A stretch of 64,000 nt of DNA. Origin: Endozoicomonas gorgoniicola. GTDB lineage: Bacteria > Pseudomonadota > Gammaproteobacteria > Pseudomonadales > Endozoicomonadaceae. Under the pieces are notes generated by a model. It ran no database searches. It was not told the origin of the DNA and saw only the letters and a list, made by a program, of their open reading frames with translations. A program made the position numbers and the translations under genes. Below, piece after piece: positions 8,680 to 16,108 of the stretch. Numbering within the stretch: the first letter of the stretch is position 1; each line of letters begins with the position of its first letter. Where the stretch lies: positions 6,162,001 through 6,226,000 of the forward strand of contig NZ_JAPFCC010000001.1 in assembly GCF_025562715.2 (NCBI RefSeq). The letters run 5' to 3'.

Positions 8680-9630
8680 ATGCCTAAATCATTTGCCTCC
8701 TCGGCGGATATGACCGCAAAAGCCATGACTTTTGAAATGCTTTCTGAAGGTGTCTATGCCTTTACCGCAGAAGGCGACCCCAATACCGGTGTAGTGGTTG
8801 GCACTGAAGGGGTTCTGGTTTTTGACTGTCAGGCCACCCCGGCGATGGCGCAGAAGGTTCTGGATGCCCTCAAAGAAGTAACTGACCTGCCGGTCTGCTA
8901 CGTGGTACTCAGTCATTATCATGCGGTCAGAACACTTGGAGCCTCCGCATTTTCCGGCGCTAAAGTCATTGCCAGTCATGCAACGTCTCAACTTATCACA
9001 GAGCGGGGAGAGCAGGACTGGGAATCGGAACTGCGACGTTTTCCCAGATTGTTTGAAAACCACGAGACGATCACTGGCCTGACCAGGCCGGATATTCTTT
9101 TTGATGAGTGCCTGACCATAGACCTGGGGAATCTGAAGGTTGAAATCATTCATCCGGGACCCGGGCATACAGGGGGAGATACGATTCTCTGGATTCCTGA
9201 ACAGCGCATCATGTTTGCGGGCGATCTGGTCGAGTCAGGCGCTACGCCTTATTGTGGTGATGCCTATCTGCATTGCTGGCCGCAAACATTGGGTCAATTG
9301 CTGGAAATGGAGCCTTTGCAGTTATTACCGGGTCGTGGCAAAGCGATGAAAAGTCAGGAAGGCTCGCAAACTGCCATATCCACCACCAGTGGCTATGTTT
9401 CACGACTCTATGAATACGCCAGTGATGCTGTTGCTCAGGGGATGAAGCTCGCAGACACTTTTGACTATATCCGCATGAAAATGGACAGGGATTACTCATC
9501 CTGGGTGATCTATGAGCATTGTCTGCCATTTAATGTGTCCAGAGCCTTTGATGAGGCTTCTGGCTTAACTGTCCCTTCTATCTGGACCGCAGAGCGGGAT
9601 AAACAGGTTTGGCAAGCCCTGCAGAGATGA
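8680..9630 (+). CDS. MBL-fold metallo-hydrolase
   Basis: 316 residues of a metallo-beta-lactamase-fold enzyme. The first metal motif reads S-H-Y-H-A-V-R near residues 78-84, lacking the usual aspartate and histidine of H-x-H-x-D-H. Later marks are GPGHTGGDT (about residue 158-166) and FAGDLVESG (about 181-189), which supply a histidine and the bridging aspartate. The altered first motif suggests a one-metal or modified site and is shared by a subgroup of this family, so a function other than beta-lactamase is likely. No signal peptide. ATG at 8680 has only a weak ribosome site. Substrate not known. Confidence 0.75.
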   Translation: MPKSFASSADMTAKAMTFEMLSEGVYAFTAEGDPNTGVVVGTEGVLVFDCQATPAMAQKVLDALKEVTDLPVCYVVLSHYHAVRTLGASAFSGAKVIASHATSQLITERGEQDWESELRRFPRLFENHETITGLTRPDILFDECLTIDLGNLKVEIIHPGPGHTGGDTILWIPEQRIMFAGDLVESGATPYCGDAYLHCWPQTLGQLLEMEPLQLLPGRGKAMKSQEGSQTAISTTSGYVSRLYEYASDAVAQGMKLADTFDYIRMKMDRDYSSWVIYEHCLPFNVSRAFDEASGLTVPSIWTAERDKQVWQALQR

Positions 9631-9680
9631 ATTTGAGAGGCGAAATAACTCTGGGAAAAGTAAGTCTGAGAATGGTCGAT

Positions 9681-9736
9681 AGTTATCAGTAGACAGTTAT
9701 CAGTAGACAGTGACCATTAGACAGCTACCAGTAGCC
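9681..9736 (+). repeat. four 14-bp tandem repeats
   Basis: AGTTATCAGTAGAC occurs twice in tandem (9681-9694, 9695-9708), followed by two decayed copies, AGTGACCATTAGAC and AGCTACCAGTAGCC, to 9736. It lies in the gap before the marC gene. No function is apparent. Confidence 0.8.
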
Positions 9737-9764
9737 TTCTATTTCCCAGCTAACCGGCGCACCT

Positions 9765-10385
9765 ATGCAACAACTGATCCACGACTTTGTACTTCTCTTT
9801 GCCGTTATTGATCCGATTGGAACCTTGTTGCTCTTTTTATCAATCACGGGAGGTTTTTCTCCCGGTGATCGTAATCGGATAGCGCTCCGGGCGACGATTT
9901 ATAGCGGAGCTATTTTGCTGCTGTTTATTGTTGTCGGGCAGTTGATTCTCACAGCTATGGGTATTCGTCTGGGATCATTTCAGATGGCGGGGGGCGTGAT
10001 CCTGTTTATTTTCTCTTTGAAAATGATTTTTGGTGAAGACGTTTCTCACTCCCATGACCGGGCTGAACCAGGACATGATATTGCCGTTTTTCCTCTGGCG
10101 ATTCCCTCTATGGCAAGCCCTGGCGCTTTGACTGCCGTCGTTATTCTTACCGACAACCGCAGGTATGGTCTGGACGAGCAAATCCTGACTTCCATTATTC
10201 TTGTCGTAGTTCTTCTTATTACCTATCTGCTTCTGTTGATGGCTAACACCATTCATAAATGGTTGGGAGACAGTGGTTCTGCCATTTTGATCAGGGTGAT
10301 GGGAATGCTGCTTTGCGCGTTGGCGGTTGAAATTGTATTGCAGGGATTTGCAGGACTTGGGGCAGGACCACCCAGTCATTTGTAG
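9765..10385 (+). CDS. MarC-family inner-membrane protein
   Basis: 206 residues with about six membrane segments and the MarC signature near the start (LLFAVIDPIGTLLLFLSITGGFS), then GRLGSFQMAGGVILFIFSLKMI-type and PLAIPSMASPGALTAVVIL segments. The MarC/NAAT family is annotated as small neutral amino-acid transporters or as proteins of unknown role; the old link to antibiotic resistance is not supported. Its end overlaps the convergent Hpt gene by 10 bases. No signal peptide beyond the first membrane helix. Confidence 0.85.
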   Translation: MQQLIHDFVLLFAVIDPIGTLLLFLSITGGFSPGDRNRIALRATIYSGAILLLFIVVGQLILTAMGIRLGSFQMAGGVILFIFSLKMIFGEDVSHSHDRAEPGHDIAVFPLAIPSMASPGALTAVVILTDNRRYGLDEQILTSIILVVVLLITYLLLLMANTIHKWLGDSGSAILIRVMGMLLCALAVEIVLQGFAGLGAGPPSHL

Positions 10386-10702
10386 TGGTTGATTTCTTTA
10401 GAAACATTTTTATAGCAGTGAATGATTCTATCCAGCAGATCAGATGGATTATCCTGACCGGATTGATAGCCAGCTGCTTCCAGTTTTGCCGTTAACTCAA
10501 CAAGCTCTGATGCACCAACGATTGCAGCAGCCCCTTTTATTCGGTGAGAGAGTCTGGCTATTGAGTCGTATTGCTGGTCATTGACAGCACTGCTTAGCTC
10601 TTTCAGGTCGTGATCTGTTGTGCTGATAAACTCTGTCAAGAGAGCGTTGAGCAAGGTTTTATTACCATTAGTGATCATCTGAAGGTTGGTCAGGTCCAGC
10701 AT
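10376..10702 (-). CDS. Hpt-domain histidine phosphotransfer protein
   Basis: 108 residues made of a single Hpt four-helix domain. The phospho-accepting histidine is H53 in the motif LSHRIKGAAAIVGASELVELTAKLE, the standard HxxKG pattern. It would relay phosphate between a hybrid sensor kinase and a response regulator in the cytoplasm; no kinase is nearby, so its partners are elsewhere. It follows the DUF1631 gene on the same strand after a gap of 32 bases, so the two could share a transcript. Confidence 0.85.
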   Translation of the reverse strand: MLDLTNLQMITNGNKTLLNALLTEFISTTDHDLKELSSAVNDQQYDSIARLSHRIKGAAAIVGASELVELTAKLEAAGYQSGQDNPSDLLDRIIHCYKNVSKEINHYK

Positions 10703-10734
10703 GACGGTTTTCCGATCCTGTATCTTTCTTGCGT

Positions 10735-13011
10735 TTAAAATTTCAGGAATTTATTCATGACAGCTTGTAATGCCCGGTCAAAGAATTGCTGATTGTCCAG
10801 CAGTTCAACTCTGTTGTTTTGTATTGATTTTTCCAGCTCTGGACCTGACCATTCCGCGACCTTCATACCCGACTTGTTAACAAAGACATAACGGTCTGTG
10901 TGACAATTGATTGTCGCCAGCTTACAGCGCAGGCGGTGGTCATTTTTACCTATAAACTCAACCCACTGACCAACAACAGGCATTTCTGTATCAGGAAACG
11001 GCTGTGGCAGGGTATCAGAGATTGAAAGGTCGATTTCCGGTTCAGGAAATTCAGACTCCCTGATTTCATCTGTTTCTACTGTTGGTTTATTTTGTTGCTG
11101 GTCGGCTTGTTTCTGGATAACGATCTCTTCTTCAAGGCCAATATGTTTATTGGTCATGGAGTCGATGCTATGAAGCCATTCCGCTACAGCAAATGGATTA
11201 ATTTCAACTTCATTAAACTGATCAAGAAGATAATTTTTCAGTATTTGCCAGTCATCGTCCGGTATGTTGTTCTGGCGATTCTCCTGAAGGTTCCACAGTA
11301 ACATATCCAGAGTATTGACCCGGTGGAACCAGTCTTCATCGGAGCTGCCCTGCTCAAGAGCGAGCTGTAGAACGTCTTTCCAGCCTGAACATACCAGATC
11401 GTTGAGGGACTTCGGCACATTATGCCTGGTGAGATAAGAGTCCACTATATCATCAACAGGAGATGCTGTTGTCGTATTACTGGCAGGGTCGATGACCGGT
11501 TCTGAATATTCTTTGGTTAATTCTGGTGTGTTAAGGATTGCTTCCTCTGCACTGTCGGTATTCCACAGATCGTCTTCAACAGTCTGTATTGAACATTTGT
11601 TGATCGATAATAGTTCTTTATTAAATTCGTCGAGGCATTCAGAAAATATATTGGGATTGTCTGTAAAACTCCGAATAATTGTTTTGACGGTATTTTCAAT
11701 AAGATGAACAACAGGTTCGTCACTCTCTTTACAGTGCATGCCTGCGGATGTCATATCATTCAGTAGTTGTCTGCCGGGATGTTCTCTGTTGGATAAAAAG
11801 TCATGATCAATTAAAGCCAGTTTCAAAACGGGTATTTGCAGAAGTCCAATAATGTTTTTAATGATATCAGGTAGTTCGTGGTCGTCTATTATGTATTCAA
11901 ATAATAATCCGACAAAATTAATAAGGTCTTCCTGTCGCGGAGAAAGATTTTGTGTAATTCCCCGGTTTATCAATTCATGTTTAATAGAATCTGACAGATT
12001 TGAAATTGATGAAGTTTGCTCTGATAACTCATTCTGAATGCTGGTTAATGTTGAGGTGAGATCCTCAGTTGGATAACTCGTTGCAGAAATGATAAAGGAA
12101 TCGGCACCTGTTTCATTAAGAGTTTTGTTAAACTGCTGACCAATCATGGATTCAACTCTTGAAACCACCTGCTGGGCAATCTGGTTTACCAGCTCGGTAT
12201 CGCTATCGGCTGCTTCCTGATTGGTATTCTTTTTTGGATTAGTGCTAGCAACCGTTTCAGTGTAAGAAGATACTTTGGGTGTGTTCAGTTCCAGCCCCAT
12301 CCCTGAGAGATCGGTATCTGCCTGTTGCCACATTTGTGCAGCCGTGAATTTCACATGCTTAGCGAACAGTGATAAAAATTCCTGAGCCGTATCAACATCA
12401 AGATTTAACGGTACCAAAGCACTGGCAAATGCTTCGCAAAGGGCCATTGAACCAATGGGCAGATGTGTAGAGTCTGAAGGTATAGAGTCTGAAGGTATAG
12501 AGTCTGAAGGTATAGAGTCTGAAGGTATAGAGTCTGAAGGTATAGAGTCTGAAGGTGTAAAGTCTTGCAGGCGTGATTCACAGTTATAAAGATTCTGCAC
12601 TTGTTCGCACATTTCCATTTGTCTGGCGGCTGCCTGCCAGGCCAGATTTTTTTCCAGTGTCGTATTATCAACTAAACATAAATCATTGTCTGGCTGGGAA
12701 GTATCCGTCGTTTTTTTAGCTTCAGTCCATTCACTGACATTGTTGAACAGGTGGTTGGTAAATGATTCAACTATCTCTGCCTTGGAGCGTTTTACTTTTT
12801 TTCCTGTTTCAATTAATTGCATCAGGTCAATGTCGCTGGCAGCTGTGAGCTGTTTTTCTGATACATAGTCAGCTAAAGAATTAACGGCAGGATTGATCTT
12901 GGGAAGGATGTATTGGTTTAACAGTGTTTCAAATAGCATTTCTATCTCAAACTGCGCAACAGGTGAGGTTGGCGTGTTGATAGAAACGACATTACTACGC
13001 TGCTCAGACAT
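10735..13011 (-). CDS. DUF1631-family large cytoplasmic protein
   Basis: 758 residues from ATG 13011, chosen because GGGAG lies 9 bases upstream. Visible family features are the FETLLNQYILPKINPAVNSLADYVSEKQ start, the central FVGLLFEYIIDDHELPDIIKNIIGLLQIPVLKLALIDHDFLSNREHPGRQLLNDM stretch that is typical of DUF1631, and a C-terminal PilZ-like end (VGQWVEFIGKNDHRLRCKLATINCHTDRYVFVNKSG). Known members sit in the cytoplasm and have been associated with cyclic-di-GMP-type domains; the molecular role is not settled. Unusual here is a run of five to six SDSIP pentapeptides in the N-terminal third, encoded by 15-bp tandem repeats. The following Hpt gene suggests a signalling link. Confidence 0.8.
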   Translation of the reverse strand: MSEQRSNVVSINTPTSPVAQFEIEMLFETLLNQYILPKINPAVNSLADYVSEKQLTAASDIDLMQLIETGKKVKRSKAEIVESFTNHLFNNVSEWTEAKKTTDTSQPDNDLCLVDNTTLEKNLAWQAAARQMEMCEQVQNLYNCESRLQDFTPSDSIPSDSIPSDSIPSDSIPSDSIPSDSTHLPIGSMALCEAFASALVPLNLDVDTAQEFLSLFAKHVKFTAAQMWQQADTDLSGMGLELNTPKVSSYTETVASTNPKKNTNQEAADSDTELVNQIAQQVVSRVESMIGQQFNKTLNETGADSFIISATSYPTEDLTSTLTSIQNELSEQTSSISNLSDSIKHELINRGITQNLSPRQEDLINFVGLLFEYIIDDHELPDIIKNIIGLLQIPVLKLALIDHDFLSNREHPGRQLLNDMTSAGMHCKESDEPVVHLIENTVKTIIRSFTDNPNIFSECLDEFNKELLSINKCSIQTVEDDLWNTDSAEEAILNTPELTKEYSEPVIDPASNTTTASPVDDIVDSYLTRHNVPKSLNDLVCSGWKDVLQLALEQGSSDEDWFHRVNTLDMLLWNLQENRQNNIPDDDWQILKNYLLDQFNEVEINPFAVAEWLHSIDSMTNKHIGLEEEIVIQKQADQQQNKPTVETDEIRESEFPEPEIDLSISDTLPQPFPDTEMPVVGQWVEFIGKNDHRLRCKLATINCHTDRYVFVNKSGMKVAEWSGPELEKSIQNNRVELLDNQQFFDRALQAVMNKFLKF
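12471..12560 (-). repeat. six 15-bp tandem repeats inside the DUF1631 gene
   Basis: Five identical and one slightly changed copy of a 15-base unit (AGTCTGAAGGTATAG on the + strand) encode PSDSI repeats in an otherwise non-repetitive linker. Copy-number change would keep the frame and only alter linker length. Confidence 0.9.
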
Positions 13012-13203
13012 GTACAACAACTCCCTGTACTATGAGTATTTTTATTAGTGTGTGTTCTAGTTTTTTGATTGAACTTAAAAAAACATATTTTTATTATTGT
13101 AATTTATTTACTGGTTACTTTTTATAAATTAACTTCATATAAGAACGACGCTATATTCTTGTTGTCAATTTTTTGTCAGTGATATCGTTCAAAGCATCAA
13201 GTG

Positions 13204-13488
13204 TCATTGCTTCATTTCTTTTGTCATTTCTTTTGCTCTTTCAATGGCTTTCTGGAATCCGGTTTTAAACATTCCTTCCCGAATTTGCCTTTGCAGTTCT
13301 TCTGGCGTTATTTCCCCTTCAGCTGCCTGGTTATCACTTGCAGCCGTTTCCATATCTTTGTTTTTCTTCATCATGTCTGAGAAACGATCCGCTTCAATGG
13401 CATCAACCGGGCTTTTAGGCTGAACCGGGTCGACCGGATTGCGGCTGCCATCAGGGCGTAGAGGTTCTGCATCAGTATTATTGATCAT
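13204..13488 (-). CDS. small charged protein, unknown
   Basis: 94 residues, hydrophilic, no signal peptide or membrane segment. An N-terminal proline- and aspartate-rich stretch (PLRPDGSRNPVDPVQPKSPVDAIEADRFSDMMKK) is followed by a helical, basic tail (ITPEELQRQIREGMFKTGFQKAIERAKEMTKEMKQ). The VDAIEADRFSDMM phrase recalls the start of type III inner-rod proteins (SctI), but the C-terminus does not fit, so no assignment is made. The gene lies between DUF1631 and the small gene at 13707, with its own AT-rich upstream region. Confidence 0.5.
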   Translation of the reverse strand: MINNTDAEPLRPDGSRNPVDPVQPKSPVDAIEADRFSDMMKKNKDMETAASDNQAAEGEITPEELQRQIREGMFKTGFQKAIERAKEMTKEMKQ

Positions 13489-13706
13489 ATTGGGGCTCCC
13501 GTTTGTGGGCTGGCTTATCCATTTACTATAGATAGATATATCGGCTCTGTTTCTGATAGCTGCCTGGCAATGACACTGCCCGAAGGAGATAAGGAAAGGG
13601 ACGATGGTTCTAAACAGGCTAAATCATTATTTCCAATCTATGTAAAAATAATCTTTAGCCGCGCATGTCAGGGCCGACAACTGACTTAGTCAGTCAGGAG
13701 AACTTT

Positions 13707-14012
13707 ATGAGCGGTGAACACTTCACGTTAACGATCAGTCAGAGCACCACAGACCCCGGTGACTTTGCCATTCACATGAAAGAAGACGGACAGCCTGAGC
13801 AACTGCTGGTTCACCTGCGATTTATGCACTTGCCAATGTTTAACGACACCTATCTTGACGACATCGTCGGAGTCATGGCCCGCAAGCTGGCTAAACGCAT
13901 TATTGAATGGCGAGTGGCTCCGGATGATAACACCCTGTCCCTCGCAGCTGATGAAGAGCAAGTCAAAGCGGTTGTTGATGAAGTCATTGACCGTATGAAA
14001 AAAGCGGATTGA
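13707..14012 (+). CDS. small conserved-looking protein, unknown
   Basis: 101 residues. ATG 13707 is preferred over the upstream GTG-type extension because GGAG lies 8 bases before it. The sequence is acidic and soluble (MSGEHFTLTISQSTTDPGDFAIHMKEDGQPEQLLVHLRFMHLPMFNDTYLDDIVGVMARKLAKRI...), ending in a charged helix. No motif is recognised. It precedes yhcC by about 170 bases on the same strand. Confidence 0.6.
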   Translation: MSGEHFTLTISQSTTDPGDFAIHMKEDGQPEQLLVHLRFMHLPMFNDTYLDDIVGVMARKLAKRIIEWRVAPDDNTLSLAADEEQVKAVVDEVIDRMKKAD

Positions 14013-14184
14013 TTTAAGGCACAGGTTTTTTCACTGAATCAACCTGTGTAGCTTTAATACGGCAAGAGTATCTCGCAAACAGTCTGTAAGACCTTTCCCT
14101 AATTCCTCGTGATGTGCGTATAGGCGGCTGATCAAACAAGCATTATGTTGTCGTTCTTTTGTTAAACTCCGGGTGCCTTCTTGT

Positions 14185-15102
14185 ATGGACATGACACGAT
14201 TCGTCAATACCTTTGGACGCTATTTGCGTGCGAAGTACGGTGAGAAAGTCCACAAAATTTCAGTTAATGCTTCTTTCACCTGTCCAAACCGTGATGGCAC
14301 AAAGGGAATCGGTGGCTGTACGTTTTGCAATAATGCTTCATTCAGCCCTGACACCACCAATGCGGGTGACATTACTGCCCAGATTCAATCCGCAAAAGAG
14401 AAGGTTTCCAAACGCACTGGAGCGGGTAAGTTCATTGCTTACTTTCAGTCATACAGCAACACCTACGGTTCCGTAGAAGACCTTCGTCGTTATTATGACG
14501 AAGCCTTGTCTGATCCGGATGTCATTGGTCTGGCCGTTGGCACTCGCCCGGACTGTGTACCCGATCCGGTACTGGCACTATTGAAAGAGTATCAGGACAA
14601 AGGTTATGAAGTCTGGCTGGAACTGGGTCTGCAATCCACTTTTGATGCTTCATTGATAGCTGTTAACCGGGGACATGGATTGGCCGAATATGAAGATGCT
14701 GTAAAACGAGCCAAAAGCTTTGGTTTGAAAATCTGTACTCATCTGATTATGGGGCTGCCTGGAGAGGCACCGGAAGATACCTTGACCAGCTTTGACCGGG
14801 TGGTTGCACTGGGCGTTGATGCCATCAAGGTTCACCCCCTGCACATTGTTAAGGGAACGCAGCTGGCCCGGGACTGGAAGCATGGCCGGGTAAAAGAGAT
14901 GACCATGGACGAGTACACGAATGTTATGGCAGAAGTCATTCGTCGCGCACCAGAGCACTTGCTGTTTCATCGCCTGACCGGGTCTGGAGAGCGGCAATAT
15001 CTGCTGTCACCGGAATGGGCAATGAAGAAGTGGGATATCCTTGGAATGATTTACAGGAAGCTTGAGGGCGCTTGTGAGATAGGCAATAGAGTCAGTAAAT
15101 AG
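14185..15102 (+). CDS. yhcC: TIGR01212-type radical SAM protein, 3' end used as transposon attachment site
   Basis: 305 residues. The 4Fe-4S cluster cysteines are C33, C45 and C48 in FTCPNRDGTKGIGGCTFCNN, the spacing typical of the YhcC family rather than the common CxxxCxxC. Further family marks are KFIAYFQSYSNTY, VIGLAVGTRPDCVPD, VWLELGLQS, THLIMGLPGE and VHPLHIVKGTQL. The reaction is not established. The gene is interrupted in its last codons by the Tn7-like element: coding runs K-L-E-G-A and then continues into transposon DNA for C-E-I-G-N-R-V-S-K before the stop at 15100-15102. At the other end of the element CGCTGGTTGA would have continued the gene as ...E-G-A-G-stop. The enzyme core is intact, so the insertion is probably harmless. 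Confidence 0.85.
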   Translation: MDMTRFVNTFGRYLRAKYGEKVHKISVNASFTCPNRDGTKGIGGCTFCNNASFSPDTTNAGDITAQIQSAKEKVSKRTGAGKFIAYFQSYSNTYGSVEDLRRYYDEALSDPDVIGLAVGTRPDCVPDPVLALLKEYQDKGYEVWLELGLQSTFDASLIAVNRGHGLAEYEDAVKRAKSFGLKICTHLIMGLPGEAPEDTLTSFDRVVALGVDAIKVHPLHIVKGTQLARDWKHGRVKEMTMDEYTNVMAEVIRRAPEHLLFHRLTGSGERQYLLSPEWAMKKWDILGMIYRKLEGACEIGNRVSK

Positions 15103-15170
15103 TGCAATATAGTTGGTGAATAGTGCATTAAGTCGGTAAATAGTGCAATAAAGTCGATAAATGACTTGTT
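15073..15170 (+). repeat. transposon right end with four overlapping TnsB-type sites
   Basis: After the TGT terminus, four copies of a roughly 21-base site follow end to end, starting at 15090, 15111, 15131 and 15152, with core AGTCGGTAAATAGTGCAATA (copies 1-3 near-identical, copy 4 diverges after AGTCGATAAATG). Four abutting sites next to tnsA is the arrangement of the Tn7 right end. Confidence 0.88.
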
Positions 15171-15180
15171 GAAATTAAAC

Positions 15181-15215
15181 TACACTGCTTGGTAGGTTAC
15201 CTATCAGGTAGTGTA
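15181..15215. promoter_or_regulatory. 35-bp near-perfect palindrome before tnsA
   Basis: TACACT at 15181 pairs with AGTGTA ending at 15215, and the inner part (GGTAGGT / ACCTATC) is also symmetric; only three mismatched pairs plus the centre break the dyad. It ends 6 bases before the tnsA ATG and covers the place where the ribosome site should be. A repressor operator is the likeliest reading. No Xre-type regulator gene was found inside the element. Confidence 0.65.
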
Positions 15216-15221
15216 TTTGTT

Positions 15222-16097
15222 ATGCCAAAAAAGGTTAATAAGTTTTCTCCTTATTCCAGAAGCGAGAAACAATTGCAGCGCTGGATAAAAGAGGAAAAGC
15301 GTGGAACAGGACATGGAAGGGATTATATCCCTGGTCTTAACACGAATGAGATCCCCTCAGCAAAAGAGGATAATTTTAAGGCTCGAGTATCAGGCATCAA
15401 ATCTTTAGGCCGGGATGTGCAGCTTGGGTCGCATACAGAACACAAGATTTTTCGACCATTTGATCTGGCAAAAAATGTTGTAGAAATCCGGGAACAATTT
15501 CCACTTAAACGCGAAAAAACGTTGGCAATCGCAGAAAAATTGAAAATCAATCATCCAAGCGAACTGGACTACAACACAAATAAACCTTTTGCTATTGAAA
15601 TGACAACGGACTTATTGGTCACAATGATTGATGAAGATAGTCGTAAGTTTGATATTGCTGTTTCAGTAAAACCTGCCCACAAACTTCTGAATAAAAGAGT
15701 TCTTGAGAAACAGAAAATCGAATACGTGTATTGGCTTTTGAAAGGTGTTCCATTTTTTATTATTACTGATCTTTCATTAGATGTAGGCATCGATAACAAC
15801 TTGGAGCTTATTCATCAAAATTATTGCTCAGCTACCCAAAATCATCTTTCGTTACCGGAAAATACCAATATAGGACTAATTGAGCAGCATATTATTAGTG
15901 GAATAAGAAATACTAGCGAAGATCTAACTATTTCAGAGTTGTGCAAGAAAATAAATGATTCTCATGGTTGTGCTCCAGGTGTTGCTTTGACAATTTTTTT
16001 TAGAATGATTGCTGTAAGAATTATCGATGTAGATATGACTAAGTTATCGACAGGACCATTAACTGAAATTTCTGCACTGAAAAAATACTTAGGTTAG
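15222..16097 (+). CDS. tnsA: transposase subunit TnsA
   Basis: 291 residues from ATG 15222; an upstream TTG at 15189 would lie in the palindrome and is rejected. TnsA cuts the 5' ends of the transposon, working with TnsB so that the element is excised cleanly. The restriction-endonuclease-like core shows the family pattern EHKIFRPFDLAKNVVEIREQFPL with a glutamate near residue 71, an aspartate near residue 130 (EMTTDLLVT) and a lysine near 149 (AVSVKP), matching E-D-K of Tn7 TnsA (273 residues). It is followed by tnsB after 11 bases. Presence of TnsA predicts cut-and-paste movement with simple insertions. The coding sequence is notably AT-rich compared with tnsC and tniQ. Confidence 0.93.
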   Translation: MPKKVNKFSPYSRSEKQLQRWIKEEKRGTGHGRDYIPGLNTNEIPSAKEDNFKARVSGIKSLGRDVQLGSHTEHKIFRPFDLAKNVVEIREQFPLKREKTLAIAEKLKINHPSELDYNTNKPFAIEMTTDLLVTMIDEDSRKFDIAVSVKPAHKLLNKRVLEKQKIEYVYWLLKGVPFFIITDLSLDVGIDNNLELIHQNYCSATQNHLSLPENTNIGLIEQHIISGIRNTSEDLTISELCKKINDSHGCAPGVALTIFFRMIAVRIIDVDMTKLSTGPLTEISALKKYLG

Positions 16098-16108
16098 AGG
16101 TTAGTGCT

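Noticed and set aside
13204..13488. Small protein as type III inner-rod SctI
   Set aside because: Only a short ADRFSDMM phrase resembles SctI; the C-terminus does not fit and no sct gene is nearby.
14991..15024. Spacer 4 of the array matching the yhcC 3' end at the distance expected for I-F-guided insertion (about 48 bases)
   Set aside because: The best alignment by eye gives only about 13 identities in 30 and no CC PAM. This is too weak to call a target; TnsD-like homing is the simpler explanation.
15189..15221. Longer tnsA start at the TTG codon 15189
   Set aside because: It lies within the palindrome, has no ribosome site, and the extra residues do not match TnsA.
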